Assembly (NCBI RefSeq): GCF_000444875.1
Contig: NC_021985.1
Span: forward strand, 124,001 to 188,000
Origin: Streptomyces collinus Tu 365
GTDB lineage: Bacteria > Actinomycetota > Actinomycetes > Streptomycetales > Streptomycetaceae
Direction of reading: 5' to 3'
Length of the DNA: 64,000 nucleotides
The notes below the pieces were generated by a model that saw only the letters and a program-made list of their open reading frames with translations, did no database searches and was not told the DNA's origin. A program made the translations under genes and the position numbers. This document shows positions 53,482 through 61,266 of this stretch, piece after piece; the first letter of the stretch is position 1; each line of letters begins with the position of its first letter.

Positions 53482-54592
53482 CCCCCGCGGGCACGGGCAC
53501 CGCACAAAGACGGGTGCCCGGCATCAGGCGGGCGGTGGGTACCGGGCGGGGGCATGTATCGGGCGCCGACACCGGGCGGACGGCGGACGCCAGCCGTCGG
53601 GCGGGACGGGTACGGGCAGCGGGCGCCGGACACCGGACGGACAGCGACAGCGGCAGCGGCCGTGGCCGTGGCCGTGGCCGTGGCAGCGAGTGTCCCGGGA
53701 TGTTTCTTTGTCACCGGGGCGTGGTGTCGCGGGCGAGGGTTCCCCGGGGGCCGGGCTGCTCGGCGATGAGGGCACACGCCCCGGTGGTGACCCGGTCACT
53801 GACCCAGCCCACGGGTTCGACCGTCCGCCACGAGGGGCACGAGGGGTTCGCTGTCGGGACCGCGGCCGCCTCCCGGCCGTGCAGCAGCCACGGCCTCGTC
53901 CGCGGGCCCTCGAGCCGGGGCGGACCGCAGCAGTCGTACAGGCGGCGGCCGACCCGGATATGTGCGCCTCGCCCGCACGCTCAGGCTTCGACGGCCGGCG
54001 AACCGGCCGAGAGCCCCCGGGCAGCCGGATCCCGGTCAAGGCCGTCTGTGCTACGGGCAGGCCGCGGACCGGACCCGGCGACCTGCCGCACACACCAGGC
54101 CCCGGCACCGGATGACCAGCCGGGCCCGTTCCTCCGAGCCGACGACCGCCGCCAGCGCAGCCAGAGGAACCAAGGCGGCCGGTCCCCCCGGCGCGGGGGC
54201 GCACCCGGGGCGGCGAGCAGGAAATACCCCTGCGGGCGGGCGCCGGTCAGCCGGCGGCGGCCGGCGGCCAGGGCGGCGCCGACGTCGCGGGTACCGGGGG
54301 CCACGCACAGCGTGCAGGCGACGGCACCCATCCCCCGACGCACCCCGGGGCCCTGAGTCTTCGGCGTGCTGCGCACGTTCGGACAACGCTCCCCCCCCCC
54401 GGGGGGGCCGCCGGTTTCGCATCACCGGCGAGCCGATCCGGGAACGGGCGTTCCACCGCCGGACACCGGGCATGCACACGAGTGTCCTTCCCGGTCGGCC
54501 CGCGGCAAGGCCCGGTCTGGGCGGGCCGGCTCGGCGTCCTCGTCCCAGGCCACCGCCCCGCCGCCCTGACACAGGGCATAAAATCCGGTCCC
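53482..54592. other. Long region without a confident gene
   Basis: Holds GGCCGT repeats (about 53658-53685) and a run of ten C next to seven G (about 54391-54407). Open frames on both strands look like shadow sequence; the best (minus, about 54329-53981, starting MGAVACTLC) lacks a clear ribosome site. Confidence 0.4.
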
Positions 54593-54952
54593 ATGCCGAA
54601 GCCTGACGAGCTGATCATTGACATCGCCGCCCTTGTGGAGTCCGGGCAGAGCAGTCAGATGTCCCTGACCGTGGTCACCGGTGGTGCCGTCATCACCGGC
54701 CGGCTGGCCCCTGAAGCCATGTGGAGGCAACGGGTGAGGGAGGTACTGACCGACTCCGCCCAACTGAGCGATTTCTCCGCCGTCTTCGACCACCCCGCCA
54801 GGCAGGCCGGACCGCCCACACACCTGCACTTCCACCTCGCCCGGATCCTGCAGGGCCCGGTAGGGATCCCGGAGACGGGCGGAATGTACCGCGTCGCGAT
54901 CGACGACGTCAGCGCCTGGACCGTAGGCGACTTCAGCTACTTCGACCACTGA
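54593..54952 (+). CDS. Hypothetical protein, weakly GvpU-like
   Basis: 119 residues from ATG 54593. SLTVVTGGAVITGRLAPEAMWRQRVREVL looks like the core of the gas-vesicle accessory protein GvpU and related small proteins; ends IDDVSAWTVGDFSYFDH. No gas-vesicle genes are in the window, so the link is tentative. Confidence 0.6.
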   Translation: MPKPDELIIDIAALVESGQSSQMSLTVVTGGAVITGRLAPEAMWRQRVREVLTDSAQLSDFSAVFDHPARQAGPPTHLHFHLARILQGPVGIPETGGMYRVAIDDVSAWTVGDFSYFDH

Positions 54953-54978
54953 CCCACCCCGACCCGACACCCAGCACA

Positions 54979-55082
54979 ACCCCGGACCGGCCGGCCCGGG
55001 CCGACCCCGGACCGGACCGGACCGAGCCGGACCGGGCCGGGCAGGGCCGGGCAGGGCCGGACCGGACCGGACCGGCCCGGCC
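54979..55082. repeat. GGACC/GGGCC simple repeat
   Basis: About 100 bases of 5-base units (CCGGA, CCGGG) after the GvpU-like gene. The following 55083-55362 holds no gene. Confidence 0.85.
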
Positions 55083-55362
55083 CCCCTGCCCAGCTCACAC
55101 CCCCCCGCGCAACGGAACTTCCTCGATGCGGCACATCTCAAAAAATTTCCACAGCGATGAGCAGCACGAGTAATTGCAAGAACGGGCCGGTAAAACGCGA
55201 CAGCGCCTATCTGCCCGGCGGAAAATCCGCGCGGGCGCGGGCGCTGAAATGAGTGACGCGATGCGGACGCACGGACGCAAGGTTCGGGGCCTTCCGCCTA
55301 TGCAGTGAGCCTACGAATCTCCTGATCGCTGTCCACAGGTGAGACCACCGGCGGAAACGCGC

Positions 55363-55404
55363 GTAGCTGGGGCCCGCACCCCGAAGGATGCGGGCCCCAG
55401 CTAC
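55363..55404 (-). terminator. Perfect 16-bp hairpin terminator after cspA-type gene
   Basis: GTAGCTGGGGCCCGCA pairs with TGCGGGCCCCAGCTAC around CCCCGAAGGA, 17 bases after the cold-shock stop. Confidence 0.92.
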
Positions 55405-55420
55405 ACAGTGCGCGTGAGCG

Positions 55421-55624
55421 TCAGGCGAGAACGATGTTCTCGGCCGTCAGGCCCTTCTGGCCCTGCGCGATGTCGAAGGTCACCTTCTGGCCCTCGATCA
55501 GCTCACGGAAGCCCTGGGCGGCAATGTTCGAGTAGTGGGCGAACACGTCAGCGCCACCACCGTCCTGCTCGATGAAGCCGAAGCCCTTTTCCGCGTTGAA
55601 CCACTTCACGGTGCCAGCAGCCAT
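55421..55624 (-). CDS. Cold-shock domain protein (CspA family)
   Basis: 67 residues from ATG 55624 with AAGGAG upstream. RNP1 GFGFIEQ and RNP2 VFAHYSNI motifs of the OB-fold; starts [18 protein letters not shown]. Binds single-stranded nucleic acid and keeps mRNA open in the cold. A leader of unknown length, rich in short inverted repeats, lies upstream. Confidence 0.95.
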   Translation of the reverse strand: MAAGTVKWFNAEKGFGFIEQDGGGADVFAHYSNIAAQGFRELIEGQKVTFDIAQGQKGLTAENIVLA

Positions 55625-55906
55625 GTCATTTCTCCTTCGGGGGCAGTGCCTCGGCGTCCGCACCTCGCGGACACCGTGTCGCCGCGATGATCACCCCGCC
55701 CGGAAAAAAACCGGATATACAAAAGTGCCTTCCAGCGGCACGTGACCGTCCGGAGAGCACCTGAAGTTTCGGGAACCACAACTGCAACTGAGATCGACAG
55801 TAGCACGCCGCAGCGGCCTGCGCGTGGTGAAGAAATCCACTCCACATACTGGGGCAGACAATCTGTCCGCATGTCCCGTTGAAATCTGAGCCCGCGGGTA
55901 CAGATA

Positions 55907-55933
55907 TTGATCCGGCCGGATCAAAACGTTTTG
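55907..55933. promoter_or_regulatory. Two overlapping perfect palindromes
   Basis: TTGATCCGGCCGGATCAA (18 bp, 55907-55924) overlaps CAAAACGTTTTG (12 bp, 55922-55933). AT-rich surroundings between cspA-type (minus) and hemerythrin (plus) genes. Perfect dyads of this kind are usually regulator-binding sites. The remainder of 55625-56188 holds no gene. Confidence 0.6.
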
Positions 55934-56188
55934 TGAACATGGACGCGCCATGGACACCTGTCACGCGTCTGCACCGCGCTGCGCCGCTCCCCCGTCCGCA
56001 CCCGGTACAGCACCCCGCCGGTCCCGCGCAGCGGCGAAGTCCGCCGCCCCTCGGCAGTGGCGAGGGAGGGCAAGACCGGCCCGGGGGGCTCCCCACTCAC
56101 CGGTTCCGGTGAGTCGAAGTCATCAACGCCGGTGGCGGGGGTAGCAGGTAAGAGCTCTCAACCGTTCGCACGAAAGTGGTGCCCCGTC

Positions 56189-56680
56189 ATGGCCGAAACC
56201 AGGGACGTCGTCGAGCTCATCCTCCAGGACCACCGCCGGATGGAGGACCTGTTCCGCCTGATGCGCAGCGTCGAGGCCGACCGGGCCGGTGCGCTGAAGG
56301 AGTTCGCGGACCTGCTGATCGCGCACGCGCAGGCCGAGGAGGCCAAGGTCTATCCCGCCCTGAAGCGGTACAAGAACATCGACGACGATGAGGTCGAGCA
56401 CGGCGAGCACGAACACGACGAGGGCAACCAGGCCCTGCTCGACCTGCTCGAGGTGGACGAGGTCGGCTCCGAGGAGTGGGACTCCAAACTGGAGGAACTG
56501 GTGGAAGCCGTCACCCACCACGCCGACGAGGAAGAACGCACCATCCTCAACGGCGCGCGGGAGAACGTGGCGATGCAACGGCGCGAGGAACTGGGCACGG
56601 CGTTCTGGGAAGAACGCGAGCGGCAGCTGAAGAGCGACTGCGGCTCGGTCGACAACGTACGCCGCATCGTGGGCTCCTGA
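56189..56680 (+). CDS. Hemerythrin HHE cation-binding protein
   Basis: 163 residues from ATG 56189. Diiron ligands: LQDHRRMEDLF, IAHAQAEEAKVYPAL, EHGEHEHDEGNQ and VTHHADEEERTI. Common stress-linked protein in Streptomyces; likely O2/NO or iron handling. Monocistronic, ended by a strong hairpin. Confidence 0.9.
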   Translation: MAETRDVVELILQDHRRMEDLFRLMRSVEADRAGALKEFADLLIAHAQAEEAKVYPALKRYKNIDDDEVEHGEHEHDEGNQALLDLLEVDEVGSEEWDSKLEELVEAVTHHADEEERTILNGARENVAMQRREELGTAFWEERERQLKSDCGSVDNVRRIVGS

Positions 56681-56692
56681 CCCCCAGCCCCT

Positions 56693-56723
56693 GCCGGGAC
56701 GGGCTGTCTCAGCCCGTCCCGGC
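56693..56723 (+). terminator. Perfect 14-bp hairpin terminator
   Basis: GCCGGGACGGGCTG-TCT-CAGCCCGTCCCGGC, 12 bases after the hemerythrin stop. Confidence 0.92.
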
Positions 56724-56822
56724 GTAGCCCGGCCCGGTTCGGGCGCCCCCTTCGTCCCCCAGGGGGCCAGTGAGCGCCCGGCGGGAGGGGGTGGGGGCGC
56801 GTGCCGGTTGCGTCGATTGCGG

Positions 56823-57692
56823 CTAGGCGGCCTTCTGGGAGGCGGCCGCGGCGGGATGCAGGTCCTCCAGTGTGAGCTGGTGGGCGGGAGCGTCGGGGAG
56901 CACGGTCTCGCGGGTGAGGTGGAGATGGGGGTCGGCGTGGAGGAGTTCGCCGGGTTCCAGCGGCCGCCAGTGAGGGTTGTCGTCCATGCGTTCGCTGGCG
57001 ACGACCACGGCGGGATGGTCGGCCAGGTGGGAGGAGTGGACGCGCATACGGCCGTGGCTGCCGCTGTGGTCCAGGTGCCGGCTGCCGTGCTCTCCCCCGG
57101 CCTGCCGCTGAAGGACGTACAACTCGTGGGTGTCCGGGTAACGCAGCGCCCACAGATCCCCGGGAGTGATGAGGATCAGGTTCAGGGCGTAGAGGGGCAG
57201 GTTCGCGGCGATCCAGCCGGCGGCCTCACGGATGCCCGCGCCGACGTCGCCGCCGTGCCGGCGTATCTCGCGGGTGATCAGCGCGAAGAACCTCTCGGAG
57301 TCGGTGTCCCCCCGCACCAGTGACCGGTCCCCGCCCAGGTGGTCATCGAGCCGGTCCAGACCCTCGATGACCCCGTTATGAGCGAAGAGCCGCCCGTCCT
57401 GCTCGAAGGGATGGGTGTTGCGCATCTCCAGACTGCCAGTGGAGGCGAAACGGACATGGGCGACAAACGTCTGCGACTCCTCCTGACGGGCCTCCTCGGC
57501 GAAAGCCCGGTCCCGGTAGGCGGCGACAGGGGCCTTGTCCACCCGCGGGGTGCCGTCGGCGGCGAAATATCCCAGGCCCGTGCCGTCGGGGTCACGGTGG
57601 CTTTGCCGGCTCAGGCTGTCGGGGGCGTCCAGCAGCCAGAACGTGGCATGAGTGCGCAGCGGGGCACTGCTGAGACCGAAAAGGCGGCACAT
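56823..57692 (-). CDS. Class II glutamine amidotransferase (YafJ-like)
   Basis: 289 residues from ATG 57692 with GGAGG-like site. Cys-2 becomes the N-terminal nucleophile (MCRLFGLSS). Other landmarks: HVRFASTGSLEMRNTHPFEQDG, FAHNGVIEGLDRL, RGDTDSERFFALI. The protein ends soon after the glutaminase domain, so it lacks a synthase partner domain; the family's substrate is unclear, though some members hydrolyse gamma-glutamyl peptides. Confidence 0.9.
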   Translation of the reverse strand: MCRLFGLSSAPLRTHATFWLLDAPDSLSRQSHRDPDGTGLGYFAADGTPRVDKAPVAAYRDRAFAEEARQEESQTFVAHVRFASTGSLEMRNTHPFEQDGRLFAHNGVIEGLDRLDDHLGGDRSLVRGDTDSERFFALITREIRRHGGDVGAGIREAAGWIAANLPLYALNLILITPGDLWALRYPDTHELYVLQRQAGGEHGSRHLDHSGSHGRMRVHSSHLADHPAVVVASERMDDNPHWRPLEPGELLHADPHLHLTRETVLPDAPAHQLTLEDLHPAAAASQKAA

Positions 57693-57783
57693 GATTCCTC
57701 CAGGGTGTGTGCCGAAAGTGCCCCCGAGACCAGGAGATGAACCCGCCAGGACCGATCCGGATACGACACCGTGGCCGCCCCTT

Positions 57784-58020
57784 CTACCCGGCAGAGATAC
57801 CGCGACCAGGGGCTGAAGCTGCCAGGACCGGCCCGGGACCGGCGGAACGGTCCAGCTTCGACGCCGGCGGCCGGCCCTCCGCCGGATCCGGCATTCCTGC
57901 CGGCGGAGGGCCGGCCGCCGGCAGGAATGCCGGATCCGGCGGGAAAAGGAGGCCAGCGGTTTGCCCGGGGGGGGCGTGCGTGGCCTGCGGCTCTCCCGCG
58001 TCGCTGGGGGTCTTCGCCAT
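57784..58020 (-). CDS. Doubtful small ORF over the palindromic element
   Basis: 78 codons from ATG 58020 with AAAGGGA upstream, Pro/Ala-rich, running through the large inverted repeats. Could be chance. Nothing else codes in 57693-58317. Confidence 0.2.
   Translation of the reverse strand: MAKTPSDAGEPQATHAPPGQTAGLLFPPDPAFLPAAGPPPAGMPDPAEGRPPASKLDRSAGPGPVLAASAPGRGISAG
57863..57941. repeat. Interlocking inverted repeats (two mutually exclusive hairpins)
   Basis: Arm A (57863-57885) is a perfect complement of A' (57900-57922); arm B (57880-57905, 26 bases) is a perfect complement of B' (57916-57941). Order A-B-A'-B', so A/A' and B/B' cannot both form as simple hairpins. It sits between lanH's stop and the amidotransferase start. 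Confidence 0.85.
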
Positions 58021-58317
58021 CGGCGCGTCCCTTTCGCAGGCGTGCTCGGATGCCGGCCGGTCCTCCCCCGGGTCATTTTGTCATGTGCCACGCCGACAGG
58101 GCGGGCACAGGACGGCGGCGCCCGGCTGCGGACGGGCGGACCACCGGGCAGGGCCGCCCGGCCGGGCGGCGGACGTGGTCGGCCGGCGGGCACGTCGCCT
58201 CGTCGGCGCGAGGCGGGCGAGGCAGGTCTGCATGCCTGGTGGGCGGCGTGGGCGGGTCGGTGTGCGAAGCGGGTGTGATGCCGGGGGGGCAAAGGGTGTG
58301 GGGGCGGGTCCGGGGGG

Positions 58318-59274
58318 TTATTCGGGGCGGCTGAAGCGGTGGGCGGCCCAGAGCAGCGCGGTGGCGCCGCCGGCCAGCAGGAGCGCGCCCTCCAGGAGCA
58401 GTGGGGGCTGCCAGCCGGACCATGTGATGCCCGCGGTGGTGGCCGCCTGGTGCCCTGCGCGCAGCGCGATGCAGCGGCGCAGCAGGTCCACGCCGTAGGC
58501 GAGCGGGTTGACGGCGGCCAGGGTGTGGGCCCATCCGGGCAGGTTGTGCAACGGGAAGAAGCCGCCGGACAGGAACAGCAGCGGCATCATCACCAGGCCG
58601 AGCAGCATGTGGAAGGCCTCGGGCCGGTCGATGCTCACGGCCAGCAGCAGGGACAGGGCCGTGACGGTGAAGGAGGCCAGGATCATGCCGGCCAGGAGCA
58701 GCGCCAGCAGGAGTGGGTCGTAGGGCAGACCGACGGCGCCGGCCAGGGTGAGCAGGACGGTTCCCTGGACGGTGGAGACCAGGGTGCCTCCGGCGCAGCT
58801 GCCGATCAGGAGGGTGGGCCGCGCGACCGGGGCCATCAGCAGTTCCCGCAGGTAGCCGCTCTGCCGGTCGGTGATCAGGCGGACACCGACGATGATGGCC
58901 GGTGCCTGCACCGTCATCATCAGCATGCCCGGGAAGAGGTAGGCCTGGTAACCGACGCCGAGCGAGGAGTCGGGGATCAGCGCGGCCAGACCACCGCCCA
59001 GGGCGAAGAGGTAGAGCACCGGCTGGAGCAGCATCAGCGCGGTGTGGGTGGGCTGGGCCGCCATGCGCAGCAGATCACGATGGACCAGAGCGTGCACCGC
59101 GCGCAGTTCATGAGACAGCAGTGACCCGGACCCGCGACCGGCCCGACCGGACCCACCGGAAGGACCAGAGGTTCCGGAAGACCCAGACCCACCGGGAGCA
59201 CCGGAGGCCTTGGGGGGGTGAGGGGTGTGAGGGGTGTTGGAGGCTTCCGGGGCCGGGAGGGCGGGCGCGGTCAT
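58318..59274 (-). CDS. lanH: ABC-2 type permease of the lanthipeptide exporter (VenH-like)
   Basis: 318 residues. The ATG at 59274 overlaps the lanT stop (ATGA, 59271-59274). A Ser/Gly/Pro-rich N-terminal ~55 residues precede six hydrophobic helices of the ABC-2/DrrB type (LLQPVLYLFALGGGLA, GYQAYLFPGMLMMT, FHMLLGLVMMPLLFLSGGFFPL). Partner of the ATPase encoded just before; exports the modified peptide and may give self-protection. Confidence 0.9.
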   Translation of the reverse strand: MTAPALPAPEASNTPHTPHPPKASGAPGGSGSSGTSGPSGGSGRAGRGSGSLLSHELRAVHALVHRDLLRMAAQPTHTALMLLQPVLYLFALGGGLAALIPDSSLGVGYQAYLFPGMLMMTVQAPAIIVGVRLITDRQSGYLRELLMAPVARPTLLIGSCAGGTLVSTVQGTVLLTLAGAVGLPYDPLLLALLLAGMILASFTVTALSLLLAVSIDRPEAFHMLLGLVMMPLLFLSGGFFPLHNLPGWAHTLAAVNPLAYGVDLLRRCIALRAGHQAATTAGITWSGWQPPLLLEGALLLAGGATALLWAAHRFSRPE

Positions 59275-60917
59275 GGGGCCTCCTGGGCGGCCGCCGGCGC
59301 GGTCGCGGACGCTGCCGGGTGGGAGCGGGGGGTGTGGATGCTGCGGCCGGTGTGGTGGAAGAAGACGTCGTCGAGCGTGGGCGGGGTCGCGGACGCGGCA
59401 TGCACCGCGATGCCGTGGTCCGCCAAAGCCGCGCACAACCGGGGGATCCAGGCACTGCCGTCGGGCAGACGCAGGGACAACCCCCCGGCGTCCAGAGTGA
59501 CGGCAGACCCCGCGGACACAGCCCCGCTCACGGTCCGGTCCTCAGCCCGGTCCTCAGCCCGGTCCTCAGCCCGGTCCACGGCCCGGCGCACGGCCTGGTC
59601 CACAGCCCGGTTCACGACGTGGCAGGCCGCGGTGTCGTCGCCGGTGTGCAGCACCAGCCGGTCCTCGCCGATCTCGGCCTTCAGCGCGTGGGGGGTGCCC
59701 TCGGCCACGAGCCGGCCGTGGTCGAGGATGCCCAGGCGGTCGCAGTTCTCCGCCTCCTCCAGGTAGTGGGTGGTGATGAACAAGGTGCTGCCGTGCTGCT
59801 CGCGCAGGGCGCGCAGGTGCTGCCAGACCTGGGCGCGGGCGTGCGGGTCGAGACCGGTGGTCGGCTCGTCGAGGAACAGCACCTGGGGTGCGTGCAGCAG
59901 ACCGCGGGCCAGTTCCAGACGGCGGCGCATCCCCCCGGAAAGGGTGCGCACCGGGGAGCGGCGGCGGTCGGCCAGAGCGACGGCCTCGAGCATCTCGGTC
60001 ACGCGCAGGCGGGCCTGGCGGCGACGCAGCCCGTACAGGCGGGCGTGGATGTGCAGGTTCTGCTCGGCCGTCAGGTCGGGGTCCAGGGCGCTGTGCTGGA
60101 AGAGCATGCCGACCCGCCGCCGTACCTGCTCCGGCCGCTCGAGGACGTCCGCGCCCGCCACCATGGCCTGTCCGGCGGTGGGACGGGCCAGGGCACACAG
60201 CAGGGCGAGGGTGGTGGACTTGCCTGCACCGTTGGGGCCGAGGAAGGCGTAGGTCTCGCCCTGGAACACCTCCAGATCCAGGCCATCAACAGCGCGCGTG
60301 ACACTCCCCTCCGGACCCGCGTAGCTCTTGACCAGACCACGGGTACGGATGGCGGGCGCCGGCCGGACGGCACGCCCCCCGTCCTCCACAACCATGCCCA
60401 CACCCATACCCGGAGCAGCACCCGCACCCGGAGCAGTACCCGAGGCGGCATCCGGCACGGTGGGCCGCCCGGCGTCCGGGCCGGTGCCCGGGCCAGGGTC
60501 CAGGTCGGTGAGCGCGGTGGTGCCCGGGGCGGTGAGCGCGGTGGCGCCTGGCCCGGTACCCGGGCCAGGGTCGGGGGGCCGGTCCCGGGCAACGAGCGGC
60601 ACGGCGCCCGGAGCGGTGCCTGGGCCGACGTCCGGAGCGGTGCCCGAGGCGGTGCCCGGGGCGGTGCTCGGCTTGGCGTCGAAAGCGGCGCTCAAGGCAG
60701 GGTCCGGTGTGGCGGAATGCCCGGCATCCGGCGCGGTGCCCGGGCCAGCGCCTGGGTCGATGGTCAGCGCGGCGCCCGCCGCGGTACCCGGGCCGGGGTC
60801 CGGGGCGGTGGGCGGGTCGGGGTCGGTGGGCGGGGTGGTGGTGAGTGGGGCGGTACCGGGTGTGGTGGTCGGGGGGGTTGGTCGGGTGCGGGCGGTGTCA
60901 CCGGCAGGTGCCTGCAT
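59271..60917 (-). CDS. lanT: ABC transporter ATP-binding protein of the lanthipeptide exporter (VenT-like)
   Basis: 548 residues from ATG 60917 with GAGGAG upstream. Residues about 1-180 are a Thr/Pro/Gly/Ala low-complexity tail (PGTAPD, DPGPGTGP repeats) unusual for this family. The ATPase follows with FLGPNGAGKSTT (Walker A), TLSGGMRRRLELARGL (signature), VLFLDEPTTGLDP (Walker B) and the H-loop TTHYLEEAE. The C-terminal DrrA-like part holds an Arg/Asp/Ala repeat (DRAEDRAEDRAE). A start nearer the ATPase domain is possible. Powers export by lanH. Confidence 0.88.
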   Translation of the reverse strand: MQAPAGDTARTRPTPPTTTPGTAPLTTTPPTDPDPPTAPDPGPGTAAGAALTIDPGAGPGTAPDAGHSATPDPALSAAFDAKPSTAPGTASGTAPDVGPGTAPGAVPLVARDRPPDPGPGTGPGATALTAPGTTALTDLDPGPGTGPDAGRPTVPDAASGTAPGAGAAPGMGVGMVVEDGGRAVRPAPAIRTRGLVKSYAGPEGSVTRAVDGLDLEVFQGETYAFLGPNGAGKSTTLALLCALARPTAGQAMVAGADVLERPEQVRRRVGMLFQHSALDPDLTAEQNLHIHARLYGLRRRQARLRVTEMLEAVALADRRRSPVRTLSGGMRRRLELARGLLHAPQVLFLDEPTTGLDPHARAQVWQHLRALREQHGSTLFITTHYLEEAENCDRLGILDHGRLVAEGTPHALKAEIGEDRLVLHTGDDTAACHVVNRAVDQAVRRAVDRAEDRAEDRAEDRTVSGAVSAGSAVTLDAGGLSLRLPDGSAWIPRLCAALADHGIAVHAASATPPTLDDVFFHHTGRSIHTPRSHPAASATAPAAAQEAP

Positions 60918-61013
60918 GGTCGGCTCCTCGTCCACGGGGGTGTCGTGCGCGGGCCTGCGGGCCGCAGCGTGCCGGCTGTGGCGGTACGGGGTGCGGAGTG
61001 CGGGCGGCCTGCG

Positions 61014-61058
61014 CTCCGGCCGGCGGCTCCCCCTGTCGGGGGCTGCCGCCGGCCGGAG
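61014..61058 (-). terminator. Large hairpin between lanA and lanT
   Basis: CTCCGGCCGGCGG pairs with CCGCCGGCCGGAG; inside, CCCCC/GGGGG extend it. Located 8 bases after lanA and 97 before lanT. Partial termination here would leave more precursor mRNA than transporter mRNA. Confidence 0.85.
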
Positions 61059-61066
61059 GTTCTCGG

Positions 61067-61222
61067 CTAGGCGCAGCTGATGCCCACGCAGACGGTGTTG
61101 AGCAGCGTCAGCAGGCCGACGCAGGCGCACGTCCCGGAGTACGAGGCTCCGTCGAAGTCGACCGGGTCGGTCTCCGGAAGGGCGTGCAGGTGGGCCAGCA
61201 GCTCGAGGGTCTGGTTCTCCAT
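61067..61222 (-). CDS. lanA: Class IV lanthipeptide precursor (venezuelin-like LanA)
   Basis: 51 residues from ATG 61222 with AAGGAG six bases upstream; too short for an ordinary ORF list. Leader MENQTLELLAHLHALPETDP is nearly that of VenA of S. venezuelae as I recall it. The core has Cys at 32, 34, 45 and 50 and Thr/Ser at 31, 39, 43 and 49, with VGLLTLLNTVC in the middle and an ISCA end, so up to four (methyl)lanthionine bridges are possible. LanL would dehydrate the Thr/Ser and form the rings; the protease removing the leader is not encoded here. Residues 21-31 (VDFDGASYSGT) differ from known members and may hold the cleavage site. Confidence 0.95.
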   Translation of the reverse strand: MENQTLELLAHLHALPETDPVDFDGASYSGTCACVGLLTLLNTVCVGISCA

Positions 61223-61266
61223 GACATTCTCCTTCTTCGTGCGATGGCGACAGGGGGCCCTGTCGC

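Noticed and set aside
53981..54376. Minus-strand ORF beginning near MGAVACTLC
   Set aside because: No ribosome site, Arg/Pro-rich composition and no recognisable domain; cannot be told from shadow sequence.
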